Positions 34,321-45,889 of a stretch of DNA of 64,000 nt are shown piece by piece. The DNA lies in the NCBI GenBank assembly GCA_945643635.1, contig CALZFC010000136.1, positions 248,001 to 312,000 of the forward strand, in the 5' to 3' direction. Within the stretch, counting starts at the first letter, position 1. Each line of letters begins with the position of its first letter. Origin of the DNA: Allodiplogaster sudhausi (lineage: Eukaryota > Nematoda > Chromadorea > Rhabditida > Diplogasteridae). Made by a program: the position numbers and the translations under genes. The notes under the pieces are model-generated. The model saw only the letters and a list, made by a program, of their open reading frames with translations. It made no database searches and was not told where the DNA came from.

Positions 34321-35288
34321 AAGAAAGTGGGATGAGGAGAGAAATGAGAGACATGAAGAGGTGAGAAGTGCGGGAGAAGCAGCGGGCAGCAGGGAGGTGC
34401 TGGGGTGAAGGTGGGCAAGAGCTCCCCTGGAGGACAAGGAGGCTATCAATTGACGAGGAAGCAATCTCATACGTATTCATGGAAGAGAGAGACATGTCAA
34501 GGGATAACGAGAGAGCGCGTGAAATTGGGAGAGGGGGAGAAACAGAGAAAGAGAGAGAGAGAGATATGCAGCCGGGATGTGCATTCTCATATTTGTTTAA
34601 TGAGACTGCGAAGTGCGCATAAACTGGAAAAGTAATTACTGTAGACGGTCAGGTGAGAAGAGAAAGAGATGAAGCGGCCGGAGCAATGCCCAAGGGAGGG
34701 CACTCAAGACACTGCAACCCCCTCCCCCTCTTCTTCCTCTCTTCTTCTTCTCTCTCCTTCTGCTCTCGCTCTCTCTCTCTCGCTCTCTCTTCTTCATATC
34801 TATGTAGCCGCTTCGTTCTCTTGCCATAAAATTGTTCATATTTGAGGAGTCTTACCTTCTCGTCCCATTGCTCCCTCCCCTGCCTCGTGAATTACATACG
34901 GGAGCGACGTATCAAAGGAAAGGAAGTCATCAGGTGGGAGGCGAATACAAGATTGAGGAAGGAGGAGGGTGAGAGAGAAAGAAAGAGGGAGGAGGAGGGT
35001 GAGAGAGAAAGCGAGAGAGAAAGAAAGGAAGAGAGAGGAGGAGTGTGGGAGAGACAACGAGAGAGAAAGAAAGAAAGGAAGAGAGAGGGGGGAATCGTCT
35101 GAGAAGATAGAATAGAAGGGGAAGGGGAATACACTCAAAGTGACTCAGATGGCACCGTCTATGTACAACATATTGCGTGCACCTTAGGAAGTGTCAGGGG
35201 AAGATTGTGTGGGAGTGAGAGAGGTTTACTGAGATAGAGAGAGAGAGAAAGAGGAAGAAAGAGAGAGAAGGGAGAGAGAGAAAGAGGA

Positions 35289-35320
<32 letters not shown>

Positions 35321-35480
35321 AAAAGAAAGAGAAGAGTGAATTCGAGTGGAGTCAGCTCAGTGGAATGGTATCTGGTGCTCGTTAAGGAGGGAAGGAGGAG
35401 GTAGAAGGGGCCTGAGGGATTGAGAAGGAGCACCTGCTTGGCGGGCCCATCCTAATTGGCATTGCAGGGAGAGACAACAA
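34253..35480. promoter_or_regulatory. Divergent intergenic region with purine tracts
   Basis: This lies between the EVI1-like gene (-) and the OFA transporter (+). It holds (GA)n tracts at about 34281-34320, 34960-35090 and 35215-35335. No conserved exon was recognised. Promoters of both genes should be in or near it. Confidence 0.5.
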
Positions 35481-35628
35481 ATGCAGTCGATCCACTCGGC
35501 AGAGGCAGCTGCCACTGACACCAGTGACCTCGTCCTCCGTCTTCTCCCTCCCAGAATCCGACCAGTCGTCGTTCTGGCTGCTGCTGCTCTCGCCATGTCT
35601 TCTCTCTCGGTCGTCTACTCATTTGGTA

Positions 35629-35684
<56 letters not shown>

Positions 35685-35924
35685 TTCTCCCTTTCTCTTT
35701 CTCTCTCTCCTTCTCTCTCCCTCTCATACTCATCTCCCACTGCCTGCCATTCGTTTCCCTTTTGTGTTATCGCTGCCTATTCCTGATTATTCCGAGATTA
35801 CTCCTTTGTATCAGAAAGCCGTCATTTCTTGGATGTCGTTAAGCTGGATTGGTTCTGTCGCTATTTTCTATCGCAAATGACATGTATTAGGAGGTAAACG
35901 TGCCCAAAGACGCCTTCCTCTTCA

Positions 35925-35968
<44 letters not shown>

Positions 35969-36360
35969 CTGTCTCTGTCTCTCTCGTTCTCTGTATCTCT
36001 CTCTCTCGCTCCCTCTCTTTCTCTCAATCTCTCTCTCCTCTGTGTATCTTTACTATCCTACCTTCTAGTTTTGTATCTCTTTCAGTTTCCCAGCGGTTAG
36101 AACAATGAGACGGGTACTATGACGATGAAAAGGTGCTGAGGAAACGAAATGAAAAGCAGAGATATTGATTAATGTTGAGGTAATCTGCTACCGTATCTCT
36201 CATCTTATCTTCATCTTCGCGTTGATGCTTCGATAACTACGGGAAGTATGATCTGGCTACAAACGCTTCTCAGTAAGTCTCCTTGTTTTCTCTCATCCAC
36301 TCGCCCTTTCAGTTTCTCTCTCTCTCCACTCCCTCGCTTATCCGCTCGCCCTCTCCCCTA

Positions 36361-36404
<44 letters not shown>

Positions 36405-36736
36405 TCTTTCATGGTCTCTTCCTAGCTTTCTGCATGACCGCGCAGAATGGGGAGCTGTTTCCGGTTGGAGAAGAAGCTTAGATGAAGAGGAGACTCTGAA
36501 GAAGAGAAGGGAAGGGGGGAAGCCTGAGAAAAGTGAGCGAAGCAAGCAGTCGGCCATCTAAGTTCACTCAATAATAAAGTAGAAAAGTTCATTAATCTTC
36601 CTCTAACTTCCTCTTTCAGATGGCGTTCCCTTCTCCATGCTGATTGGAGGAGTTGCTGAGCAGGCTCTGGGAGGGAGAACAGCCACTCTTCTCGGCTGTT
36701 CTCTATATTCGTCAGTCTCTCTCTCTCTCTCTCTCA

Positions 36737-36784
<48 letters not shown>

Positions 36785-36876
36785 CTTCATCACTCTCCCT
36801 TTTAACTTTTTTCTTTGCATTTTGACCATAAAAGGTTAACTTTTAAATTTCTTTACTCTTTCTCTCTATTATCACA

Positions 36877-36909
<33 letters not shown>

Positions 36910-37143
36910 GTGGCTCTCTCTTTCGCTCTCTCTCTCATCCTCTCTCTCCTTGACTTGCCACTCCCTCGTGAATGTGCACCTGGCCCTCTTGAATGTGTCT
37001 GGCTGACAGCCACTGCGGCTTCGGCTGATAGCTTCTCATTCGACTTGGATGAGGGTGCGCCAGTGCCAGGGGGAATTGCTTATCTCCTTTGACACTCATT
37101 CTCATCTACCTTCTGGCTCTCTCACTCTCTTCTCTATCTCTCC

Positions 37144-37213
<70 letters not shown>

Positions 37214-38409
37214 GTCTCTCAGGTGGAGTGAAGCACTGGCAGCGAAGGGGAGTGAGTGATGGTGAATGCATGAGAAATGAGGAGAGAGGAGTGCCTTTCC
37301 GTGATTGCAACTTGGAGGGATGAGCGCGAGGGGATGATGCTTCCATTCTTTTCTTTTTGCCCATCCTAAGTAACATCTCTACCATTCTGTCCCTCAAAAG
37401 AATCTCCCTTCGTAATATGCCTCTGGAATTATTTAGAAGGCAAAAACGTCTCGCAAGGATCCATTTTGATGAGAATGAGAGTAATGGAAAGGGAATGAAG
37501 ATCTTCTGCTGCACTTACAAAAGAAGAAGAGTAAATAAGAATGGTAGAAGAAAGATAATCTGCTTGAGGTTAAGCATCGCGATGTCGTCAGTGGCTGTGG
37601 AGTGGTCGTATGGATGGCTTCTTGTCTGCTTCGGCCTCTTCCCTTCTTTTGGTTCTGGAATTGCATACAATGCCATTCTCATTACTGCTCAACGAGTTCG
37701 TTACACAAACAATCAGGAGGTTTCGAGGGAGAAAGTTGGAAATGAATTCGAGAAGCGAGAGAGAGACAGAGGAGAGAGAGAGAGGAGTGAGAGAGAGAGA
37801 GAGAGAAAGAGAGAGAGTTGCATCGAGTAAGAGAAGGGGAAAGAGTGAGAGATCAGTGAGTGAGGCTATTGACAGTCCCCTTGGAGGTGGAGCTCGAATG
37901 AATCAGAGATGAAAAAGGGCCATTCATTCATGCCAAATCTTTTATCCCAGTCGAGCATAACTCTAGTCTTTGTCACCAGCAAGATTTCCTCCTTCTTTTT
38001 GTCTCTCCGTCTTCTCCCTCTCTCCCCCTCTCTTTCTCTCACCTTCTCTTTGTCTCTCCGTCTTCTCCCGCTCTCTTTCTCTCACATTCTCTCTCCTTCT
38101 CTTTTTCCCGTCTTCTCCCTCTCTCCCCCTCTCTTTCTCTCACCTTCTCTCTGCTTTATCTCACTTCTTCCCTTTTTCTAATTGTCAGTACTCCTTCATA
38201 TCTCTTCCCAGAGTGCCTGTTTAGCATTAGTCAGAGCCGTTTTAATCTGCTGTAACGCATATCCTGAAGATGTCAGCCTATTTTCCGCTGATTTGTTTCT
38301 CTAAGTGGGAGTGGAAAATTATTACATATGACTGTCGATGCAAAACCAAATTAACGAGACGAGAGAGGTAGAGAGAGAGAGAACAGGAGAGAGAGACAGA
38401 GAGACAGAT

Positions 38410-38452
<43 letters not shown>

Positions 38453-39995
38453 CTATTGTGCAGTGGTATCCGGAGCGAGTGGGCCTTGCATCGGGGGTGA
38501 CTGTGGCTGGCTTCGGCTGCGGTGCCTTCTTCATGTCTCCTCTGCAGACTGCTTTGATCAACCCCGAGGGGTTCATGGTGAACCAGGACGGCTACTTCAC
38601 TCAGGAGGAACTACTTGATAGAGTCAGCCTTCTAAAGGAAAGGACTACTAATACAGTGATAACTTTGACAAAAACAAATGTGGATTGGTTTGCGCAGACA
38701 ATATTTTGCAGACCACACCTGTCTTGTTTTCTTTTCTTATATTTTTTTACAGTCGCAAGCGTATGAATTCTTTCTTATATTTTTTTACAGTCGCAAGCGT
38801 ATGAATTCATGCATGTACATATGGAGAGATAAGTATGCTGATTTGTATGACCGACGCTGCGAAGGAGAACTGTATCTTTAGTTGCCGTGTCTCTCTGTAT
38901 CCACTCCTCCCTAGACCATAATTTCCACCTTCGAGGTGCCTGGAGTGTTCCTGGCCATGTCTGGTGTCTTTGTAATCATACAACTGATTGGACTGACTTT
39001 CCTCGGTTGTCCCTGCGAGACGCTGATCTTGGAAGATGAGGAGCATCTGCTTGGTTCGCTTCCGTTCTTCACTTCTCTCCTTATCAATGACAACTTCTCT
39101 TTTAGATTCGACTAGGCCCTCTCTCTCTTTCCGGGAAATGCTTTGCTCCTCCAGCTTCTTCTGCCTCTTTGTTACTCTCCTATGCAGCGCCACTTGGTCG
39201 CAGATGACAAGTGGATTCTATAAAGTACTTTCTCTCTCTCTCTCACTCTCTTCTCTCTTCTTTCTCTGTCCTGTCCCACCCTCTCTCTCTCTCTCTCTCG
39301 CTCTTTCTCTCTCGCAATCTCTCTCTTCTGTCTTCTTTCTCTGCTCTCTCTCTCTCTCTCCCTCTTTAGGCTTACGGTCTCCAGTTCATAGACAGTGACC
39401 TCTTCCTATCTCTTGTTAGTTCGATCTCGGCAGTCTTCAACTGTGCCAGCCGCATCTCCTGGGGCCTCATCGCTGATAAGGTTGGATGCTCTGAACGTGT
39501 ATTAATTAATGAAAAGGATAGGGGGAGAGAGAAGGAGAGACAGAAGGAGAGAGAGAGAGGGAGAGAGAGAGGGAGAGAGAGAGAGAATAGAGATGCTTGC
39601 AGAGTAGCTACCAACTGGCGATGATAGTAAATAGCGCGGCTGCGGCAGTGGTTGCGTGGAGTCTTCCCCTGACCGCGTTTCTTGCGAATCGCTTGCTGTT
39701 CCTAGTTGTGATGTGTGTTGTATTCTGCTGCGTGGGGGGCACGTACTCCCTTCTTCCTTTCGTTTCTTCTCGTGTCTTCGGCCAGGAACGTTTCGGAGTG
39801 ATGTACGGCTTGGTACAGCTTTCTCTCTCCCTGGGAGGAATTGTCTCCGGTCTCTTCGGCCAGTTTCTGCTTCCCGTCCTAGGCTATGATCGCATGTTCC
39901 TGGTTGTTGGTGTCCTCCCGGTCATTTCCTTCATTATCACTGCCTTATTTCATCTCACTGCCCTTTCTAGGCTTTACATTGAAACTCGACGATAA
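35481..39995 (+). CDS. MFS transporter, oxalate:formate antiporter (OFA)-like family
   Basis: Nine exons join in phase: 35481-35625, 36180-36272, 36620-36710, 37575-37719, 38464-38622, 38936-39053, 39106-39224, 39370-39480 and 39603-39995 (457 aa). OFA hallmarks are VYSFGNLLPYLSSYL in helix 1, then IWLQTLLNGVPFSMLIGG, then a conserved A-motif region LGGRTATLLG. These are followed by GSGIAYNAILITAQR and WYPERVGLASGVTVAGFGCG. The second half has NCASRISWGLIADK and YSLLPFVSSRVFG...FGVMYGLVQ. About 12 membrane helices fit a monocarboxylate-type carrier at a membrane; the substrate is not known. The ATG is 14 nt after gcattgcag. Introns hold long CT tracts on the sense strand, plus GA tracts just before exons 5 and 9. 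Confidence 0.87.
35629..39590. repeat. Intronic (CT)n and (GA)n tracts of the OFA transporter gene
   Basis: CT tracts lie at about 35629-35735, 35930-36040, 36315-36402, 36714-36790, 36875-36950, 37128-37220, 37990-38155 and 39228-39365. GA tracts lie at 37752-37818, 38361-38450 and 39520-39587. They account for many long Ser/Leu or Arg/Glu-repeat frames that are not genes. Confidence 0.9.
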
Positions 39996-40225
39996 CATCC
40001 ATTATTTCTTTCACGCAGGCTACCAAAGCACGTAAAAAGCAGGTATATTCTTTTAAGTGCCTTTATTTTTGCCAAATTGACTATGTGCCGAAGAATTAGG
40101 TTCTACTTAATAATTATAGGATATTAAATGGCGTCGATGTTAAGCCTTGATCCTCTCCACATTTACATATCAGCTTGTTTGATCACTGTTAAAAATAACT
40201 ATCTAGCAAAAAGATGAACAACTTC

Positions 40226-41556
40226 TTATTCTTCATCGAGATAAATTCGCTTGAACAGAGTAGTAGAATTTTTCGTTGTAGCTTCTATTGCTTCCTTCAG
40301 AGTGATTCCTTTTATCTGAAGTAATAGCTTAGTTCATATCAAATGGAACAGAAAAATAAGTTGAACCTCAGCAACGAAGTTAGCAGAATCCAAAACAGAA
40401 GATGGCTCATTGCGCCCCTTCGTCTTTCCAAGAGCAGGAGAATCCGATTCCAGTAAGAGCTGGCTAAGCGGCACGACAGAGACTAGCTGTTTGCCCTTAA
40501 TCCATTTCTTTTCGACTGACGCAAATGGAAATGTGTTCAATAAGAAGAGGGAAGGAGCTCTTTCTCCCGTTTCTCACTCACTCCACCACTAACTACAGCA
40601 CTCGTGGTGAAGGCGGGAGGGATGGAGAAATAGAATCCGTTTCGAACTCCCCGTGAGATGTCATCGAACATCCCATCGAATGCGTGCAGGACAGCACACG
40701 AGACATTCGCTTCTTCCAGGAGGGACACTGTCGCAGCTGCCACCCCTCGTGAGTGCACGTTCCTGCACTCCATTACTCTACCATCTCTCTCCCCCTCTCT
40801 CTCTCTCTCACTTTCTCTCTCTCATTTTCTCTCCCTCTCTCTCTCTCCTCCCTCACTTTCTTTCTCCTCTCTCACTTTCTCTCCTCAGTTAATATGCTTG
40901 CTACGACCACATCAGAAACCACCACACTACGTACAATGGAAGATCGAATTCCATCGCCAAAAGGATCTGTCGCAGGAAGACTTCCTTCTGCTCAATCTTC
41001 TCATCATCACTTAAATGATACCGATCAGCGTGATCCATTCCAACCTAAGAAAATTATGATTCCTGAAAATGAATCGAGGGAGAGAGAGTGAGAGAGAGAG
41101 TGAAGTAGAAAGAAAGAGAAAGAATGAGAGAGAGAAAGAGAGGGAGAGAGACTGCGAACCTCCCCGATGCAGACTAGATCTCCGTTGCCTGCATGCACTC
41201 TCAATCTCTCCTCGTGGTCATTCCACTGACGCATCTTCACTGATCGATTCTTCTTCTGCAAGTGATTGTCAGGAAAGCTAATAACAGTATAAGATATAGG
41301 AAGACGGAGGAAGAGAATGACAGAAAGAGAAGGAGAAAGAAAGAAATGAAACTTGAATGGGATGGAGGCCGAGACCGGCGAAGACACGATTCTTGTGAGA
41401 CCTCGCGAGGGAGAGAACGGCATCGAACTGTGAGGGGAACTCGGAGACAACGAGGAGGGAGGAGACGCCTGCTAAGAGCGCCCTCTCCACCACCTCCCCC
41501 GCATCCTCTCGGAAGCAGTTGTCAGCAAGGTGGCAGTGCACATCCACCATCTTCAT
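40226..41556 (-). CDS. tatdn3: TatD-family metal-dependent hydrolase, TATDN3 type
   Basis: Six exons join in phase: 41556-41353, 41255-41160, 41044-40931, 40767-40602, 40515-40367 and 40315-40226 (272 aa; human TATDN3 274). Metal ligands are visible: DVHCHL (H7, H9), GEVGMD (E100), NVHSRG (H143), LHAFDG (H166) and ESDSPALG (D218). TATDN3 sequence features follow (FYFSIPPAF and a KxRNEP after the last ligand). TatD proteins are nucleases/phosphohydrolases with a TIM-barrel fold. The ATG follows gagttag directly. It begins 197 nt after the TRAIP-like stop, so it is a candidate downstream operon gene. Confidence 0.92.
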
Positions 41557-41753
41557 CTAACTCAATCCGAGCTAAGAGTCTGATCCTTCTCATAGCAAAC
41601 AAGCGGCCGGCATTCAACCATTCGTGTGCTGCAATTTGCGAACCTGCCTTTTCTGACATCCTTTATCTCATATTAAGAAATAGGAAAATTGCAACCTGTA
41701 ATGGGCAGTGAGATACAGCATTATCACGACATTATATACATGAGAAAGAGAAC

Positions 41754-43471
41754 CTAATCGAGACAAATGACAGATTCATCGAGAGAGGGAGTGGACTTCT
41801 CCTTCTTCTTGAAGATCTCAGAGAAACGATGGTTCTTGGCCAGTGGGATGGGATTCTTCTTGTTGGGAAGAAGGGCGAGACGGTCCAGTGGATTCTTCGC
41901 TGAGAAGGTGCCTCCCATTCCATTCGAAACCCGCAATGAGTGGGAAGAGATTCGAGCGAAACACGAGGGGGGCACTGCAGGCACTCCCTTCCCCTGCTCA
42001 CCCGAGGAGGGCACTATAGGCACCCCGTTCTCCTTCTCGGCCTCCTCATCCGAGGAAATAATGGACCTCCGATTCTTCCGTCTCTGCGAGAGAGTTGGGA
42101 AGTTGCTGGTCTCTCCATCACTATCGCTCTCCACCACCAACGGTCTCTTCCTCTCCACTCCAATCTGCAGTCTGGAACGAGTAGTGGAAGGGCGGGAAGC
42201 ACTCGCAAGAAGCGAGTCACTCAGCGAATGCTCTTTCAATGCAAATCCCAGGGATGGTCGACTGTTCTTCACGAAAACCGCCAACTTCTCATTCGACGGT
42301 TCAATTCCACTTTCTTGCACTTCCTCGCGAAGACTCTGCAAGGGAACACCTCCACATTCTCTCCTTTCCTCTCATTCTCCTCCAACCTGGACCAGCAGCT
42401 TCAGCTCGGAAATTCTTTTCCGACACTTCTCATGCTCCTTCACTTCCTCAGCCAACTTCTTCTTGCAGTCCGCTAGTTGCCTGAAAAGTTCCCCTGATAC
42501 GACTTGGCTGCTACAGTGACCAGAACGGACTTTCTGATGAGACAGAGGAACTGAGCTGGATCGGGGTGGCCGTCCTTGATGAACCGAGCCAACTCTTCCT
42601 CTTGCGTCCCTCCATTTGTCACAAGGTTGTAGCTTCAAGAACACAAATAGCGGAATAAGAAAGCTGGCTTTCGTGAAACCGCAAAGGGAAACAAATTCCT
42701 AGATTCAAAGCGTCCAAGAGAATCGTAAAGGAACTTGAGCTTACGGCAGATATAACTTGGAACAAACAATTGTGAAGTGGAAAGGGCGGCAGCCTGCTCT
42801 TTAATCTTGGCCCTGAGCCTCTCTTCTCCCTCAAGCAACAACTGCAGTTGTTCAATTCTAAGTTGTGACTCGCGAAGACGATCCGCTTGAGCCTTCGTAT
42901 TCTTCACCTACAACGAAAGCACAAAAAGAGATATTTCGTTGACCAATCGTCAAGGAGCTCAGAACCTTCTGCAGAAGCACGTCCTTCGCCCGCTCAGCCG
43001 CCGTGAGTTTTAATTCGTTATCCTTCGACTTTTCTCTCAGAGAATTCAATTCCATCTTCAATTTATCCACTTGAGCAGAAAGGTCGCCATCATCCTGCAA
43101 AAGTTACACGGGAAAATCCAGAACAAAAATGCTCTCCAACAGCATGAATAGCAACACATCCAACTTAAATCTGTTCGAATAAAGGACCAAACCTGGTTTA
43201 GAAAACTGTGATCCCCTTCACTTATGAAAAGCTGCTTCACGATGTTAGCCTCTTTACATCTTCTCCGGCAAGTCGGGCAGTTCGACTTGGTCTACAAGAG
43301 AAAGAGCAAGGACTTATCAAATAGAACTGAAACTAAACTAGTTAGCTGCACACGGACCTTGACCCACTGAATGACGCAATCAAAATGGAAGAGATGGCCA
43401 CAGGGGAGGGTCGAGACCTGCTCGGTCTGCAGCCCCGCAGTGCATATCACACAAGAGCCGAGCCCATTCAT
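41754..43471 (-). CDS. TRAIP-like RING E3 ubiquitin ligase
   Basis: Exons 43471-43358, 43291-43193, 43094-42966 and one from 42907 are clear. A middle exon follows from about 42629 (YNLVTNGGTQEEELARF), then ADCKKKLAEEVKEHEKC, and a last exon ending at 41754. The RING is at residues 7-46 (C7, C10, C24, H26, H29, C32, C43, C46), with TLPCGHLFHFDC and CPTCRRRC. It is followed by long coiled coils and a disordered Ser-rich tail ending SVICLD, a good SUMO-interacting motif. TRAIP-class ligases act on chromatin-bound replication machinery. The splice join near 42540 is uncertain: the favoured model uses a 76-nt intron to keep phase. The start directly follows gtgtag. A 300-nt gap separates it from the NDUFA11-like gene upstream. 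Confidence 0.8.
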
Positions 43472-43771
43472 CTACACCCTTCAACTGTACTCCCTCCCTT
43501 GCTCTCCTTTTCACAACAAGATAACACTCGGCCGTGCATTCCACGGCTTGTAAGAGGAAGCAATAGGAACAGTGGAACTTCTATCTTTATCGAATCTGTG
43601 AGAAGAGAAGAACTAGAAGACAGTGGTGGGAGGAGTGGACTCGCCGCGCAGGAAGCCTTTCCACACAAAAGGACCGCCCCAGATGCCGCCAGACGTCGGG
43701 TGAGCCGCCTGAACACATTTCATTCTAATATATCGCAGGTCAATTCCAACTTAGAATATTGTTTCCGGTCA

Positions 43772-45349
43772 TTACTTTGAGAAAAAGAAAATGGGATAAG
43801 GCAATAACCCGGCTCTGCAGTCCGGTCTCCGTGATGCGAGCATACTGCCAGAAGGTACCCAAGACGAGAGTACCCAGCGCAGCCGCCGTTCCCATCGTTA
43901 TGTTGTCCTCTGACAATATAAAAGGTTCATAGACTTGTAACTTCCATATCATCAGTGTTTCTTTGCATAGGATAATGGTTAGAACATGTTAAAAAGAAGA
44001 GGAATAAGGCGCTCGAGGAAGTTAGAGCAGGGAATAAAGGAAACACCACATTTGCATTTGGAAAAAAAATAAAAAGAACAAAAACAGAAAAATAATCTTA
44101 CAAAGTAATAGCTCCATTTCTTTTTTTGGGCCGTGTTTTCTTTATTTTAACTATCCTTTGCTTCCGAAGCATAAGCACTGAAACTCACTGGCAGAAGCAA
44201 TGACAATTCCAACAGCAGCGGAAGCGTAGAAGTGGTTGTGGATATCGTCTTTGTTGCGAATGTTCGCAGCAGTGGAGAGGGCAACAGCCCAGGAAAAGGA
44301 CACCGCGAATGGAATCGGACACAACTTCGCGTATCTGATTAACACTTTCTGCTAACCTTTAGAAAGAATCCCAATAATAAACTGACCGTTGGAAGAAAGT
44401 GCGCGGCGAGAAGTCGTTGGCCTTCACAGTTCCAAGGGCGCGAAGTTCAACCATCGTGATGGGAACCACTGCAACAGTCATGTTAGAATGATCACATACT
44501 TCCAAGCACCAGAGAGACTACGCAGGATAAACAAACCAGCACTAACTTGCAATGGCTGTGTACTTGAGAGCAGCCAGCCCCTTTGTAAAAGTCCCTTCAT
44601 TCAGTGGCTTATCGAAGAAGCGCGGTCCAAAAGTGTACCACGAGTTGGGGAAGAATCCGGTACGGCCAAGACGGTCTTTTGGGGTGTAGCCGAGAGAAGT
44701 GAGGGCGGGTGAGATTGGGGCACCCGGATGCTCTTTGCTCAGGTCGAAGGCCTCTGCTAGGGCCTTGTACTGGTGAGAGCTCTCGTACACCTCAACACAA
44801 AAGCAGCAGAGGATATCGTAGGCACTAACATTTATTGATCGTAGAATACATACTGTTGTTTGTTAATGAATTATTGCGAAGATGAGTACGTAATACTGCT
44901 TTTAAATGCCCTATATTTCAGTGAAATTGAAATACCTTTTGCTGAAAATCAGCAAGGTCTCCCGGAGTGTCGGCCTTGACAGTAAGGTCCTTGTTCCTCT
45001 GCGAGTCCAATCCCAGCGGTCCAGTGACGGAAGTTCCATCAGGAACTTTGGGATCGTACCAGTCGGGGTCCTCCTCGCGGTATCGTGAGCGAAGCAAGCG
45101 AAGCTTCCCAGCCCTTACGGTTTCGTCCTTTCCCCCCGCCTCGGTCCACCAGTCCGGTCGGCCAGTGCTGAGACATTACTCAATCACGTTGACTCCATAT
45201 CCCTCATTACCATACAGACACACACAAAAACTCACGAAAAGAGAGAAATGAATTGAAGGAATAACGTACTATTGGCGCGAGCTCCAAAGCCCAACCCACG
45301 GAGGTCTTTGCGTTCTGTAAGTCGCAACCAGGGGCTCGTCGTGCCCCAT
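43772..45349 (-). CDS. NDUFA11-like (complex I B14.7) membrane protein with long N-terminal extension
   Basis: Exons 45349-45270, 45167-44936, 44790-44547, 44468-44387, 44334-44189, 43909-43809 and a stop-only exon at 43774-43772 join in phase (295 aa). If the last 34-nt intron is not used, translation runs on to about 43740. The C-terminal ~130 residues look like a Tim17/NDUFA11 fold: FFDKPLNEGTFTKGLAALKY, then FSWAVALSTAANIRNKDDIHNHF, then small-residue helices (YASAAVGIVIASA). The N-terminal ~110 residues (RYREEDPDWYDPK and others) have no counterpart in the human 141-aa protein. It could be an unrelated inner-membrane protein. The ATG is 2 nt after cttgaag. Confidence 0.6.
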
Positions 45350-45889
45350 CGCTTCAAGTAAAATGATGTTAAGAAAAGAATGACGGAATTAAAACACAGG
45401 GTCGGTTGGAACGAGCACAACACAGACATAACCTAAACATAAAACTTTAATTCGGCATTCTTAATATTACAAAAATAAATTCCTCCGGTATGGTAGCACG
45501 AAATATCATAGAAGATATTTAAAGCTTAGTGTTTCTACATCTTTATTTCGTTTTACCTCAAATCTTGATTGGTTTTGCACTTTGTATATTTTATACATTG
45601 AATATCTAATCTAAAGTGTTGTTGAAATGTTCAAGAATCGGTATAAATTAAAAAAAAAAAAGTGTAGGGTAATTTGTAAAATCAGTGAGCCTTATTTTTA
45701 GTGGGAGTAGTAAACTAAAACATGGACATTTTCCCTAAGACGACTAAAATCATCACTGCATCATCAGTTGTTCATCGTGCTGGAAAAGCGTTTTAACGGA
45801 TGTTTCGTTTGAATCTGTATGTTGACAGTTTTTACCGTTAGATATAAGGAATTGCGACATCGTGAAGCGCATTTTTTCGTTTGCACAAT
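45350..45889. promoter_or_regulatory. Divergent intergenic region
   Basis: AT-rich DNA between the NDUFA11-like gene (-) and ufd-2 (+). An A run near 45650 is the only low-complexity feature. No exon recognised. Confidence 0.5.

Noticed and set aside
42372..42644. A continuous 90-aa frame spanning the TRAIP-like middle exons
   Set aside because: Its first half has unlikely composition, while the alternative frame (YNLVTNGGTQEEELARF) joins in phase to the preceding exon.
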